Made by a program: the position numbers and the translations under genes. A DNA stretch of 13,420 nucleotides from an uncultured Bacteroidales bacterium (GTDB lineage Bacteria > Bacteroidota > Bacteroidia > Bacteroidales > UBA4417), in contig CALCJE010000249.1 in assembly GCA_937965665.1 (NCBI GenBank), positions 1 through 13,420 of the forward strand, read 5' to 3'. The notes under the pieces are model-generated. The model made no database searches. It was not told where the DNA came from and was given only the letters and a program-made list of their open reading frames with translations. Position 1 is the stretch's first letter; every line of letters starts with the position of its first letter. Shown here piece after piece: positions 7,311 to 13,420 of this stretch.

Positions 7311-7943
7311 TTAAATCATATCCTGCTGTCCGTTGGCAGATTCACCGTCTTTTTCAAGTACAATTTTCGTGCTTCCGATGCTGGTAACTCCGGCTGATAC
7401 CACAAACTTCATAACTTCAGTCGAATTGGCTGACAATGGTTTTATGTTTTCGACAGGCACAATGCACAGGTTTCCTGAAAAAGCATACGATAAAGGCATA
7501 TAAACGGCTACTTTGCCCGATTCAATACCCAATGCCGTTAAGTCGTGGCGCGTTATAAATCCTATTTTTTCGAGGTCCGAATCCTTGCTGATTTTCACCA
7601 GCACGGGCTCGGTAAATTTTTTTTCTTTGCCCACAAAAGCCGACACGAAATCCTTGATGGAAGTGTAAATAATATTCACCAGCGGGGCACGGCTTATTAC
7701 ACGGTCAATCCAGTTCAGTAAGGGCGTAATCAATATCGAGCTTCCCAACACCCCGATCAGGGTAATGAAGGTAACAATAACGATGATGCCCAGCCCCGGT
7801 ATTTTAAAGCCAACCAGTTCGGTAACTTCGTGTATCAGCAAGCCATCAATAAACTCGAACGAAACTACAATGGCATAAATGGTAATGGCTACCGGCGAGA
7901 TAAGCAGCAGCCCCTGCAAAAAGTAACGGATAAGCTTGTTCAT
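7311..7943 (-). CDS. DUF502 family membrane protein
   Basis: A 210-aa protein starting MNKLIRYFLQG. The frame is open 22 codons further to ATG 8009, but the upstream part (MPCKSFAVCC...) does not look like the family and would cross the promoter box at 7961-7968, so I chose 7943. Two hydrophobic helices are seen (about residues 9-28 and 48-72, the second with IPGLGIIVIV), then the family's conserved NWIDRVISRAPLVNIIYTS region and a soluble domain with GFITRHD and VYMPLSYAFSGNLCIVP. DUF502 proteins are inner-membrane proteins of unknown function; some plant homologues are called COV (continuous vascular ring). It is the first gene of the operon with surE, a small membrane protein and lpxB. Confidence 0.9.
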   Translation of the reverse strand: MNKLIRYFLQGLLLISPVAITIYAIVVSFEFIDGLLIHEVTELVGFKIPGLGIIVIVTFITLIGVLGSSILITPLLNWIDRVISRAPLVNIIYTSIKDFVSAFVGKEKKFTEPVLVKISKDSDLEKIGFITRHDLTALGIESGKVAVYMPLSYAFSGNLCIVPVENIKPLSANSTEVMKFVVSAGVTSIGSTKIVLEKDGESANGQQDMI

Positions 7944-7960
7944 GGTTTGTAATTGAGGTG

Positions 7961-7968
7961 CAAAATTA
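7961..7968 (-). promoter_or_regulatory. Bacteroidota promoter for the DUF502-surE-lpxB operon
   Basis: On the minus strand this reads TAATTTTG (TAnnTTTG). A TTTG that could act as the -33 element lies 22 nt upstream (near 7991-7994). The leader to ATG 7943 would be about 12 nt. This is the only box in this window with a plausible -33 partner. Confidence 0.55.
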
Positions 7969-8037
7969 GTCAATAATTGGCAGCAAACGGCAAAGCTTTT
8001 ACAGGGCACATGGATAAACCGGGTGGTGACGAAGCTG

Positions 8038-8045
8038 TATTTTTG
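8038..8045 (+). promoter_or_regulatory. Bacteroidota -7 promoter box for the DUF2141 gene
   Basis: TATTTTTG matches TAnnTTTG. The predicted start is near 8051, giving an unusually long leader of about 120 nt before ATG 8172. The 17 bases at 8032-8048 differ by one base from 857-873, the promoter of the EEP-fold gene. No -33 TTG is seen. Confidence 0.5.
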
Positions 8046-8060
8046 AATATTTGGATAAAA

Positions 8061-8088
8061 TCCGGTAAAAATGGTGAACTTTACCGGA
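8061..8088 (+). promoter_or_regulatory. 9-bp hairpin in the DUF2141 5' leader
   Basis: TCCGGTAAA (8061-8069) and TTTACCGGA (8080-8088) are perfect inverted arms around a 10-nt loop. No T-tract follows, so it is not a typical terminator. It would form near the 5' end of the predicted transcript and might protect or control the mRNA, or be a protein-binding site on DNA. A weaker CCGGC/GCCGG hairpin (8112-8132) follows. Confidence 0.45.
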
Positions 8089-8171
8089 ATTATGAGGATT
8101 GTTTAAGCGGGCCGGCTATAAAAAAGTGCCGGGCAGTTTAACACCAACATTCATTCAAATCGTGAACAATT

Positions 8172-8651
8172 ATGGCTCCGGACTTCAAATCCAGAATTAC
8201 AATTCGTACTGTGAGGTTGTTTTTTATTGTGCTGCTGATCATACCGTGGCTTAGGGTTGCCGGTCAAACCCCAGTGAAAAAGGGAAACCTGAAAGTGGTG
8301 GTAACGCAAATTAAGGGGAATTCCGGCCAGGTAGCATTTTATCTTTTTGATTCGGGCGATGGATTCCCGATGAAAACCGGGAAAGCGCTTAAATCGGGCT
8401 ATGTTAAAACAACGGGAAGTACTGCCGAATATACTTTCAGGGATATTACGGCTGGCGACTACGCCGTTTTTGTGTTTCACGACGCGGATAATGATAAAAA
8501 GCTGAAAACAAACTTTGTGGGCATGCCCAGGGAAGGAATGGGCGTATCGAATAATGCCAAAGGCCATTTCGGCCCTCCAAAATTTGAAGATGCGATGTTC
8601 GGATTTAAAAATCCCGGCCAGGTGATTACAATTTCGCTGGTGTATTTATAA
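8172..8651 (+). CDS. DUF2141 domain-containing secreted protein
   Basis: A 159-aa protein with a signal peptide (basic start, hydrophobic residues 16-27, probable cleavage after Ala30-Gly-Gln). The remainder is a DUF2141 domain: GNLKVVVTQIKGNSGQVAFYLFD (opening strands, 38-60), then AGDYAVFVFHDADND (94-108), FVGMPREGMGVSNNA (115-129) and FEDAMFGF near the end. The HDxDND segment resembles a calcium-binding loop and is conserved in the family. DUF2141 proteins are small exported beta-sandwich-like proteins found across Bacteroidota and Proteobacteria, with no known biochemical role. It is a single-gene unit, divergent from the DUF502 operon, with a promoter box and a hairpin in its leader. Confidence 0.9.
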   Translation: MAPDFKSRITIRTVRLFFIVLLIIPWLRVAGQTPVKKGNLKVVVTQIKGNSGQVAFYLFDSGDGFPMKTGKALKSGYVKTTGSTAEYTFRDITAGDYAVFVFHDADNDKKLKTNFVGMPREGMGVSNNAKGHFGPPKFEDAMFGFKNPGQVITISLVYL

Positions 8652-8722
8652 CATGATTCATGCCTGATTTTGGATAAGCGAAATAAATCCGATCTAACCT
8701 TCGAGGCTTAAGGTATTTGAGT

Positions 8723-9229
8723 TTAGTTTTTTTCGATTTTTAAATAATAATACATTATACCATCTGCCAGATTATCATGAAATTCTAGTGTATCATGATC
8801 AATCCTGTCAAAAAGATATCGTATTGCTGTTGATTGGCTGCCCCGCTGGTAACAGTACATTACATACGATGAATCATAAACGGGGTAACAAAGGCATAGT
8901 TGCTTTTTCCATTCAATAAACAAGGTGTCGGATTGTAAATTTGTCTTTTTAATAAACCTGCCATCCGATGTAATCTCAATATAACAGCTATCGCATTTAT
9001 GAATAGCTGGAGCCCATCCTCCAATGCCATACACATATTTCCAGTTGCCCTGCACATACTTTTTAATGGTGTCGAGCGGTTTGTTGCACAATCCGATGGA
9101 GAGCGGGCCATCTTTTACCGGGATAATCACTGCTTTTTCCTTGGCGCAATTGCATAAAATAAGCACCGGTAGTAGCAGTATTCCATACCACGGAACTTTG
9201 AGCCTGTTTGTTTGTTTAATTAGTCTCAT
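8723..9229 (-). CDS. hypothetical lipoprotein, possibly lipocalin-like
   Basis: A 168-aa protein of no recognised family. The basic N-terminus (RLIKQTNRLK) and hydrophobic segment (residues 15-25) end in LCNC at 25-28, which fits a relaxed Bacteroidota lipobox with Cys28 (or Cys26) lipidated. The mature part has YVQGNWKYVYGIGGW (58-72), then CYIEITSDGRFIKK and DTLFIEW strands, a layout like the one-domain lipocalin-like lipoproteins common in Bacteroidota, but the match is loose and is inference. Six further cysteines after the lipobox (two in CDSC, two in CLC) are unusual for the group. Its DNA is AT-richer than its neighbours. It has its own -7 box (9276-9283) and no co-directional neighbour in an operon. 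Confidence 0.72.
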   Translation of the reverse strand: MRLIKQTNRLKVPWYGILLLPVLILCNCAKEKAVIIPVKDGPLSIGLCNKPLDTIKKYVQGNWKYVYGIGGWAPAIHKCDSCYIEITSDGRFIKKTNLQSDTLFIEWKKQLCLCYPVYDSSYVMYCYQRGSQSTAIRYLFDRIDHDTLEFHDNLADGIMYYYLKIEKN

Positions 9230-9275
9230 AATAATAAGTATTAATTTATTAATTAAAAAATGATTTAGTTACTCG

Positions 9276-9283
9276 CAAAGTTA
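9276..9283 (-). promoter_or_regulatory. Bacteroidota -7 promoter box for the putative lipoprotein
   Basis: On the minus strand this reads TAACTTTG, identical to the comEC box. The leader to ATG 9229 would be about 41 nt and very AT-rich. No -33 TTG is visible. Confidence 0.5.
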
Positions 9284-9421
9284 ATAAAGTAATATCAGGA
9301 TTATTCACATATGAAGTGTTTTTTTTTTGATTATGTGGAATTTAAGTTACCGGAAAGTGTAGCCTGAAGTCGCCAAATGGTTTTTGTATTATCCAAAACC
9401 CAAAGAAGTGCAGGCCCACGC

Positions 9422-9456
9422 AAAAAAAATCCCTGCTACCTCTCAGTCGCAGGGAT
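9422..9456 (-). terminator. rho-independent terminator of the S9 peptidase gene
   Basis: On the minus strand ATCCCTGC and GCAGGGAT (9456-9449 and 9436-9429) form a perfect 8-bp stem with a 12-nt loop, followed directly by eight T (9429-9422). It starts 83 nt past the S9 peptidase stop, and a repeat lies between. It isolates the downstream lipoprotein gene. Confidence 0.9.
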
Positions 9457-9490
9457 ATTCTCAGTTCATGTGCCTTTGTTAACTATTCAC

Positions 9491-9526
9491 TGTCATTGCG
9501 AGTAAAACGAAGCAAAGCGAAGCAAC
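9491..9526. repeat. REP-like dispersed repeat (TCATTGCGAG...GAAGCAA type)
   Basis: The segment opens with TGTCATTGCGAG and carries two copies of CGAAGCAA (9508-9515 and 9518-9525). It resembles the widespread intergenic repeat with TCATTGCGAG and GCGAAGCAATC ends seen in many bacterial genomes. Only one copy is in this window, so the family assignment rests on recognition of the motif. Confidence 0.55.
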
Positions 9527-9535
9527 ACTTTTCGT

Positions 9536-9556
9536 TTTTCACTTTTCACTTTTCAC
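9536..9556. repeat. TTTTCAC tandem repeat, three copies, overlapping the S9 peptidase 3' end
   Basis: Three perfect 7-bp units TTTTCAC (GTGAAAA on the coding strand) at 9536-9542, 9543-9549 and 9550-9556, with a degenerate unit before them (9527-9533). The stop codon of the S9 peptidase (9541-9539) lies inside the array, and the last residues VKSEK are encoded by it. Confidence 0.8.
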
Positions 9557-11956
9557 TCCTTTTACATATTTCTCCAGCCACTGGTCGGTTTCCCAAAGCA
9601 TATGCAATATATTTTCCTTCGCCGAATAGCCATGGCTTTCGAAGGGCAGCGAAACGTAGCGCACAGTGCCTCCAAGGCCTTTCATGGCGCTGAACAGCCG
9701 TTCGCTTTGCAGCGGGAAGGTTCCGGTGTTATTATCCGCGTCGCCATGTATCAGCAACAACGGCGTTTTTATTTTGTCAGCATAAGCAAAAGGGCTCATC
9801 GAATTGTATACTTCCGGGGCTTCCCAGTAGGTTCTTTCCTCGCCCTGGAATCCAAAAGGAGTAAGCGTGCGGTTGTAAGCGCCGCTGCGGGCAATACCAG
9901 CTTTAAACAGGTTTGTGTGTGCCAGCAGGTTGGCCGTCATAAAAGCGCCGTAGCTATGGCCGCCCACGGCTACGCGTGTGCTGTCGCCAACGCCCATATT
10001 TGCCAGTGTTTGTATAGCGGCATGTGCATTGAGGTATAACTGGGGAATAAAATTATCATTAGGCTCTTTGCCGTTTTCGCCTACAATAGGCATTTCGGCA
10101 TTGTCGAGCACAGCATATCCCCGTGTAACCCACAGTACCGGCGATCCATAATTTGGCCTGGTAAAGGTGTTTTTCGATCCGCGCACCTGCGATGCATCGG
10201 CTGCCGATTTATACTCGATAGGGTAGGCCCACATCAGCACCGGCAAGGCTCCGTCGCGTGCCGGATCGTATCCTTTGGGAAGGTACAAATTGCCCGAAAG
10301 GTTTATGCCATCCTCACGTTTGTAGGTAATTTTCTGGCGGCTTACACCTTCCAGCCCGGTATACGGGTTGGTGAATGCGGTTAACGCCTTTTCGGCAGTT
10401 TTTTTCTTCACCGTAATATGCAGGTAATAATTGGTGATTTCTTTCTGGCTTTCGCGGGCGGTAATAAATGTGAACTTTACCGGGTCAATCATTTTTACCA
10501 GGTACTCATAATATGGAGCCTTGCATTGCCACAAAACCTGTCTTTTGCCAGTACTGATATCAAAAGTCTGCAGCAGGGGCATATCTCCCTGGTCCGAAGC
10601 GCCGTCGGCACTCAGCAACAGCTCTTTGCCATTTACCACTACCAGGGTTTGCCTGCCATATTTGTTTTTTTGTGTAAGCGGGCTTCCGATATCCGAATAC
10701 GAATCGTTTGAACTGCGGGCATAGAGTGAATCGGACTTGCCGGTTGCAGGAATGTAGCGGTTCATCTGGAATTTGCGGTTTGCATACGATTCTTCGTAAA
10801 ACACAGCCAGGTTTTGGTCGCCCCAGGTTACGCCGGCGAAGCGCATGGTGGTTTTAAACAATTCAACAGCCGGGGTTGCAGGGTTAGCCGGGTCAATTTT
10901 TACGGCCATCATGGCATCGCGCCACTTCGACTTCGATTTTCCCAAACCGCCATCGAGTGCTTTAATATAGGTAACCGTTGCAGGCTCATCGTTGCGCCAC
11001 GAAAAATAACGGGGATAATCAGGAGCATCATCAAAGCCAATGGGTACTCCTTCGGATGAAGGGTTTGTGGCAATTAACCAGACAAGGTTTCCTTTCAGGT
11101 CAGTTACTTTTACCGTGTGCGGGAATTCGCCTGCCGGAACCGTGTACGAAAAAGGTTTTTCGATGGTTTGCAGCAGCAGGTAATTATTATCCGGCGAAAG
11201 GCTGAAACTCTTTATAATTGATGGTTCGCCAACCTTGGTTTCGGAGATAAAATCGGTGAAAACCAGTTGCGATTTGGCATAATATTCAAACAGGGCTTCG
11301 TCGTAACCCGATTTAATCAGGTCCTGGTAGGTGCGGGCTGCGGCTTTTTTACCCAGGCTTTCCTGAACCACGGGGCCTGTGGGTGCGAGTGGTTTTTCAG
11401 GTTTCAGGGCGTTTGCCACGGTTGCCTTGTACAGCAGGCTGTTATCGGTAATCCAGGCAAATGTACCGCCTAAAACAATATTCAGCGGCAGCCGGTTTAT
11501 TTTGGTGGCTGTAAAAGTGGCAATATCAACCACATAAAGATCGGCCCGGTTGGGTAAAAGGTTAACAAATGCTATTTTGGTTTGCGACGGGTTCCATTGC
11601 AGGCTGGTGGCGCGCATATTTTCGGGTAATCCTGCGATGCTGTGCTCCTGCAGCGTATTTATATCTTTCAGTTTCATGCCGGCAATGGATACGATACGGC
11701 TTTGGGCAAAATTATTGGGATTTATCCTGAGCCCGGCAATTCGTAATTCGGGTTCAGCCAGCTCAGCAACCGAAGGGAAAGTGTTTCGCTCGAGCAGCAG
11801 CATCCATTTTCCTGCATCGTCGATGCTGGCCGATGGCACCGGTTTGGCCATGATTAAATCATAAATTTCGCGTGGTGGTTCCTTGTAGGTAATTTGTTCC
11901 TGGGCTTTTACATGCATAATGGCAAATAATAATAGGAGGGTTAGTAATGTTTTCAT
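9539..11956 (-). CDS. secreted S9 family serine peptidase (prolyl oligopeptidase fold, glutamyl endopeptidase-like)
   Basis: An 805-aa protein with a signal peptide (MKTLLTLLLLFAIMHVKAQ, likely cut after Ala18). Residues about 60-540 look like the beta-propeller cap, with repeated strand motifs such as LQWNPSQTKIAFV and FSLSPDNNYLLLQ. The C-terminal 250 residues are the alpha/beta hydrolase: NLYLPKGYD, VLMWAYP, GGHSYGAFM with nucleophile Ser668, HGDADNNTG with Asp741, and SHGYSAKEN with His775. The triad is complete. The sequence around the nucleophile and the HGDADNNTGTFP stretch fit the S9D group, known from the plant chloroplast glutamyl endopeptidase; that cleavage preference is inferred. 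It should act in the periplasm or outside the cell on peptides. It lies 81 nt after maf, with a terminator downstream. The last residues come from a tandem repeat. Confidence 0.93.
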   Translation of the reverse strand: MKTLLTLLLLFAIMHVKAQEQITYKEPPREIYDLIMAKPVPSASIDDAGKWMLLLERNTFPSVAELAEPELRIAGLRINPNNFAQSRIVSIAGMKLKDINTLQEHSIAGLPENMRATSLQWNPSQTKIAFVNLLPNRADLYVVDIATFTATKINRLPLNIVLGGTFAWITDNSLLYKATVANALKPEKPLAPTGPVVQESLGKKAAARTYQDLIKSGYDEALFEYYAKSQLVFTDFISETKVGEPSIIKSFSLSPDNNYLLLQTIEKPFSYTVPAGEFPHTVKVTDLKGNLVWLIATNPSSEGVPIGFDDAPDYPRYFSWRNDEPATVTYIKALDGGLGKSKSKWRDAMMAVKIDPANPATPAVELFKTTMRFAGVTWGDQNLAVFYEESYANRKFQMNRYIPATGKSDSLYARSSNDSYSDIGSPLTQKNKYGRQTLVVVNGKELLLSADGASDQGDMPLLQTFDISTGKRQVLWQCKAPYYEYLVKMIDPVKFTFITARESQKEITNYYLHITVKKKTAEKALTAFTNPYTGLEGVSRQKITYKREDGINLSGNLYLPKGYDPARDGALPVLMWAYPIEYKSAADASQVRGSKNTFTRPNYGSPVLWVTRGYAVLDNAEMPIVGENGKEPNDNFIPQLYLNAHAAIQTLANMGVGDSTRVAVGGHSYGAFMTANLLAHTNLFKAGIARSGAYNRTLTPFGFQGEERTYWEAPEVYNSMSPFAYADKIKTPLLLIHGDADNNTGTFPLQSERLFSAMKGLGGTVRYVSLPFESHGYSAKENILHMLWETDQWLEKYVKGVKSEK

Positions 11957-12037
11957 GGCTGGAGGTTATTTTTTGAATATGAATCCTGTGCTTGAGATAA
12001 TGTTGTTTCAGGTTTTGAATGCGGTATAGTGTCAGGC

Positions 12038-12664
12038 TTATTTTGCAGGCTCGTTTTCATCATTCTTTATACATTCCGAAATAAAATCGTTCAGTTGTTC
12101 ATAAAACATTTCGACCGGGAAACCCATTACATTATAATAGCAGCCTTCGATACCGGTTATTCCAATGTATCCGATCCAGTCCTGTATGCCATACGAACCG
12201 GCTTTGTCGAAAGGCTTGTGGTGGGCTACATAATACTCAATTTCGTCGGGGTTCAGTTTCCTGAAATTTACCAGTGTGTGTGCATGAAAAACCACTTTTT
12301 GACGGGCAGTTTTAAGACATATGCCCGTGTACACCGAGTGCTGCTTTCCGGAAAGTTTTTTCAGCATTTCAATGGCTTCATCCTTCCCCGAAGGCTTCCC
12401 GATATATTCGTTATCCAGCCAAACGATGGTATCGGCGGTAACCAGGATGGTGTCGGCAGGTATCAGGGAGGTATCGTAAGCATCAGCCTTCAGCTGGCAG
12501 AGGTAGCGTGCAATTCCGGCGCCTTCCAGGTGACTTGGGAATACTTCATCCACATCTATATCAACCAACTTGTAATGCAGCCCCAATGCCTTAAGCAATT
12601 CCTGCCGGCGTTGCGATTTCGATCCTAACAACAGATTGTAATGGCGGAGTATTTCCTGTTTCAT
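12038..12664 (-). CDS. maf: Maf family nucleotide pyrophosphatase
   Basis: A 208-aa cytoplasmic enzyme of normal Maf length. Maf proteins hydrolyse dTTP, UTP and some modified nucleoside triphosphates to monophosphates, and are linked to septum inhibition. Motifs: LGSKSQRRQELL (13-24), TADTIV with the conserved Asp78 (76-81), GKP (89-91), EAIEMLKKLSGKQHSVYTG, KAGSYGIQ and the closing GCYYNVMGFPVEMFYEQL. The first motif is normally SxSPRR; here Gln18 replaces the Pro, while both Arg are kept. Subfamily features (SYGIQ, GFP) fit the YhdE/dTTP-UTP group. It is followed by the S9 peptidase and preceded by a UbiA family gene, 67 nt upstream; a UbiA-Maf order is common in Bacteroidota as far as I recall. 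Confidence 0.94.
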   Translation of the reverse strand: MKQEILRHYNLLLGSKSQRRQELLKALGLHYKLVDIDVDEVFPSHLEGAGIARYLCQLKADAYDTSLIPADTILVTADTIVWLDNEYIGKPSGKDEAIEMLKKLSGKQHSVYTGICLKTARQKVVFHAHTLVNFRKLNPDEIEYYVAHHKPFDKAGSYGIQDWIGYIGITGIEGCYYNVMGFPVEMFYEQLNDFISECIKNDENEPAK

Positions 12665-12731
12665 GAAGGGTTCAATGGACTTGTAAAAATAAAGATTTCG
12701 GTGATAGCTTGTAATGTGAGATGTGAAGATG

Positions 12732-13378
12732 TCAAAAATGCCCTGCAGGCAAGGTCAACATTCCTCCCAGCATAATCCATTTCAGTAGTGTGCTTAATTT
12801 GTGAAAATCCTCTTTGCCATGCGATTTACCGAGTAAAATAACGAAATAAATCATTGGAACTACCACGGCCATCAACAACCAGGCAGCGGCGAATACCCGG
12901 CTGTTGTGCAGCAATTGAGCCTGGGTGTAAATTAAAAGAGCCGTTGTAACAGCCGAAAGCACGTACAGCGTTTTCCTGGTTGATGATATCCCGATTGTGA
13001 TGGGCAACGAATGGCATCCAATCATTTTATCACCTTCAATATCCTCCAGATCCTTTACAATTTCCCTGAGCAAACTCAGCAGGAATGCAAATACGCTTAC
13101 AGCTATAACGATAAGTGAAATGCTTTTACTTTCCTGGGTTGGCAAATTACTACCGATTTGTTCAATCAGCCAGGCCATCACTATGGTGCCGGCCGACATA
13201 CACGAAACGGCAATATTACCCCAGAGAAAGCTTTTTTTTAAACGGGCGGCATACCACCAGGCCACAGCCAGTGCAGTTGCCAGGATGAGCAGGGGAATCA
13301 AACTTTTCATATTCACGGAAAGCCAGGCAGCAATGGCAACTGAAGCAGTACTCAGTATGAATGCATATGCCAGGGCTG
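12732..13378 (-). CDS. UbiA family prenyltransferase, N-terminus missing at the contig end
   Basis: A polytopic membrane protein. The reading frame is open from the right edge of true sequence to the stop at 12734-12732, about 215 codons. A GTG at 13316 is a possible start but is not the true one, because the 20 codons before it keep UbiA-like hydrophobic character (ALAYAFILSTASVAIAAW). The second Asp-rich motif is seen as KDLEDIEGDK (DxxDxxxD), near 13027-13056. The first motif (NDxxDxxxD) and about 100 residues should lie beyond the edge. UbiA enzymes attach polyprenyl chains to aromatic or glycerol-phosphate acceptors. In Bacteroidota the version beside maf is often annotated as geranylgeranylglycerol-phosphate geranylgeranyltransferase; that assignment is tentative. 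The final bases past 13378 are adapter, not gene. Confidence 0.85.
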
Positions 13379-13420
13379 AGATCGGAAGAGCGTCGGGTAG
13401 GGAAAGAGTGTAGGTCTCGG
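13379..13420. other. Illumina TruSeq adapter sequence (artefact, not genome)
   Basis: The last 42 bases begin AGATCGGAAGAGCGTCG and continue as the reverse complement of the Illumina universal adapter. From memory of that adapter, 40 of 42 bases match, with differences at 13396 (G for T) and 13414 (G for A). The first one or two bases (AG) could also be genomic. It is contamination left at the contig end and should be trimmed. Confidence 0.96.

Larger units (their letters stand above)
9230..9538. other. 309-nt intergenic region, no gene seen
   Basis: The gap between the lipoprotein start and the S9 peptidase stop holds, in order, an AT-rich leader, a -7 box (9276-9283), a run of ten T (9319-9328), about 90 nt in which I see no structure, a terminator (9422-9456), a REP-like repeat (9491-9526) and the beginning of a TTTTCAC tandem repeat. 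No open frame with coding character was found on either strand. Confidence 0.7.

Noticed and set aside
7944..8009. Upstream ATG extending the DUF502 protein by 22 residues
   Set aside because: The extension is Cys-rich, unlike the family N-terminus, and contains the promoter box.
8697..8714. ACCTT/AAGGT hairpin between the convergent DUF2141 and lipoprotein genes as a terminator
   Set aside because: It has only a 5-bp stem with an 8-nt loop, and the T-rich stretch is too far away.
9319..9328. Run of ten T as a possible terminator tract or phase-variable tract
   Set aside because: There is no GC stem in front of it, and it lies neither in a coding frame nor in a promoter spacer.
12029..12628. 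Long plus-strand open frame of 199 codons
   Set aside because: It lies wholly opposite the well-supported maf gene and has no recognisable family features.
12997..13413. Plus-strand frame of 138 codons running to the right edge
   Set aside because: It is antisense to the UbiA gene and its last 11 residues are translated adapter.
1..13420. Search for tRNA, rRNA, CRISPR, insertion sequence, prophage or defence genes
   Set aside because: No repeat-spacer pattern, transposase, integrase, cloverleaf or defence domain was seen on either strand.

Overview
The window looks like one end-to-end metagenomic or draft-assembly contig from a member of the Bacteroidota. The evidence is Bacteroidota-type -7 promoter boxes (TAnnTTTG) in front of several genes, starts with A/T-rich leaders and no Shine-Dalgarno sequence, and typical families: a secreted S9 glutamyl-endopeptidase-like peptidase, DUF2141, DUF192, a ComEC without a recognisable metallo-beta-lactamase active site, and a UbiA-Maf pair. 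LpxB shows a Gram-negative outer membrane with lipid A. No rRNA, tRNA, CRISPR array, transposase, phage gene or plasmid gene was recognised.

Layout. Positions 1-711 (minus) hold the N-terminal 237 codons of a membrane 4Fe-4S (NapH/CcoG-like) polyferredoxin cut by the left edge. A divergent control region (712-937) follows, with a perfect 15-bp Fur/PerR-like palindrome, a second inverted repeat and a -7 box. Two plus-strand genes come next: a secreted endonuclease/exonuclease/phosphatase-fold protein and a membrane-anchored DUF192 protein. A repeat-rich convergent gap (2605-2792) separates them from minus-strand comEC. Upstream of comEC lies a four-gene minus-strand operon transcribed in the order DUF502 - surE - small 3-TM protein - lpxB, with a promoter near 7965 and a terminator near 5010. 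A divergent plus-strand DUF2141 gene (8172-8651) has a long leader with a strong hairpin. Next is an AT-richer orphan putative lipoprotein (minus). A 309-nt gap follows, holding a clear rho-independent terminator and a dispersed REP-like repeat. The right part is minus-strand: UbiA prenyltransferase (N-terminus missing), Maf nucleotide pyrophosphatase and the large S9 peptidase.

The genes are mostly envelope and housekeeping functions: lipid A synthesis, nucleotide clean-up, DNA uptake, secreted hydrolases and prenyl lipid synthesis. I found no strong sign of a new defence or mobile system. The most notable points are the last 42 bases, which are Illumina adapter rather than genome and spoil the right-edge gene, and the Fur/PerR-like palindrome next to the iron-sulfur protein gene.
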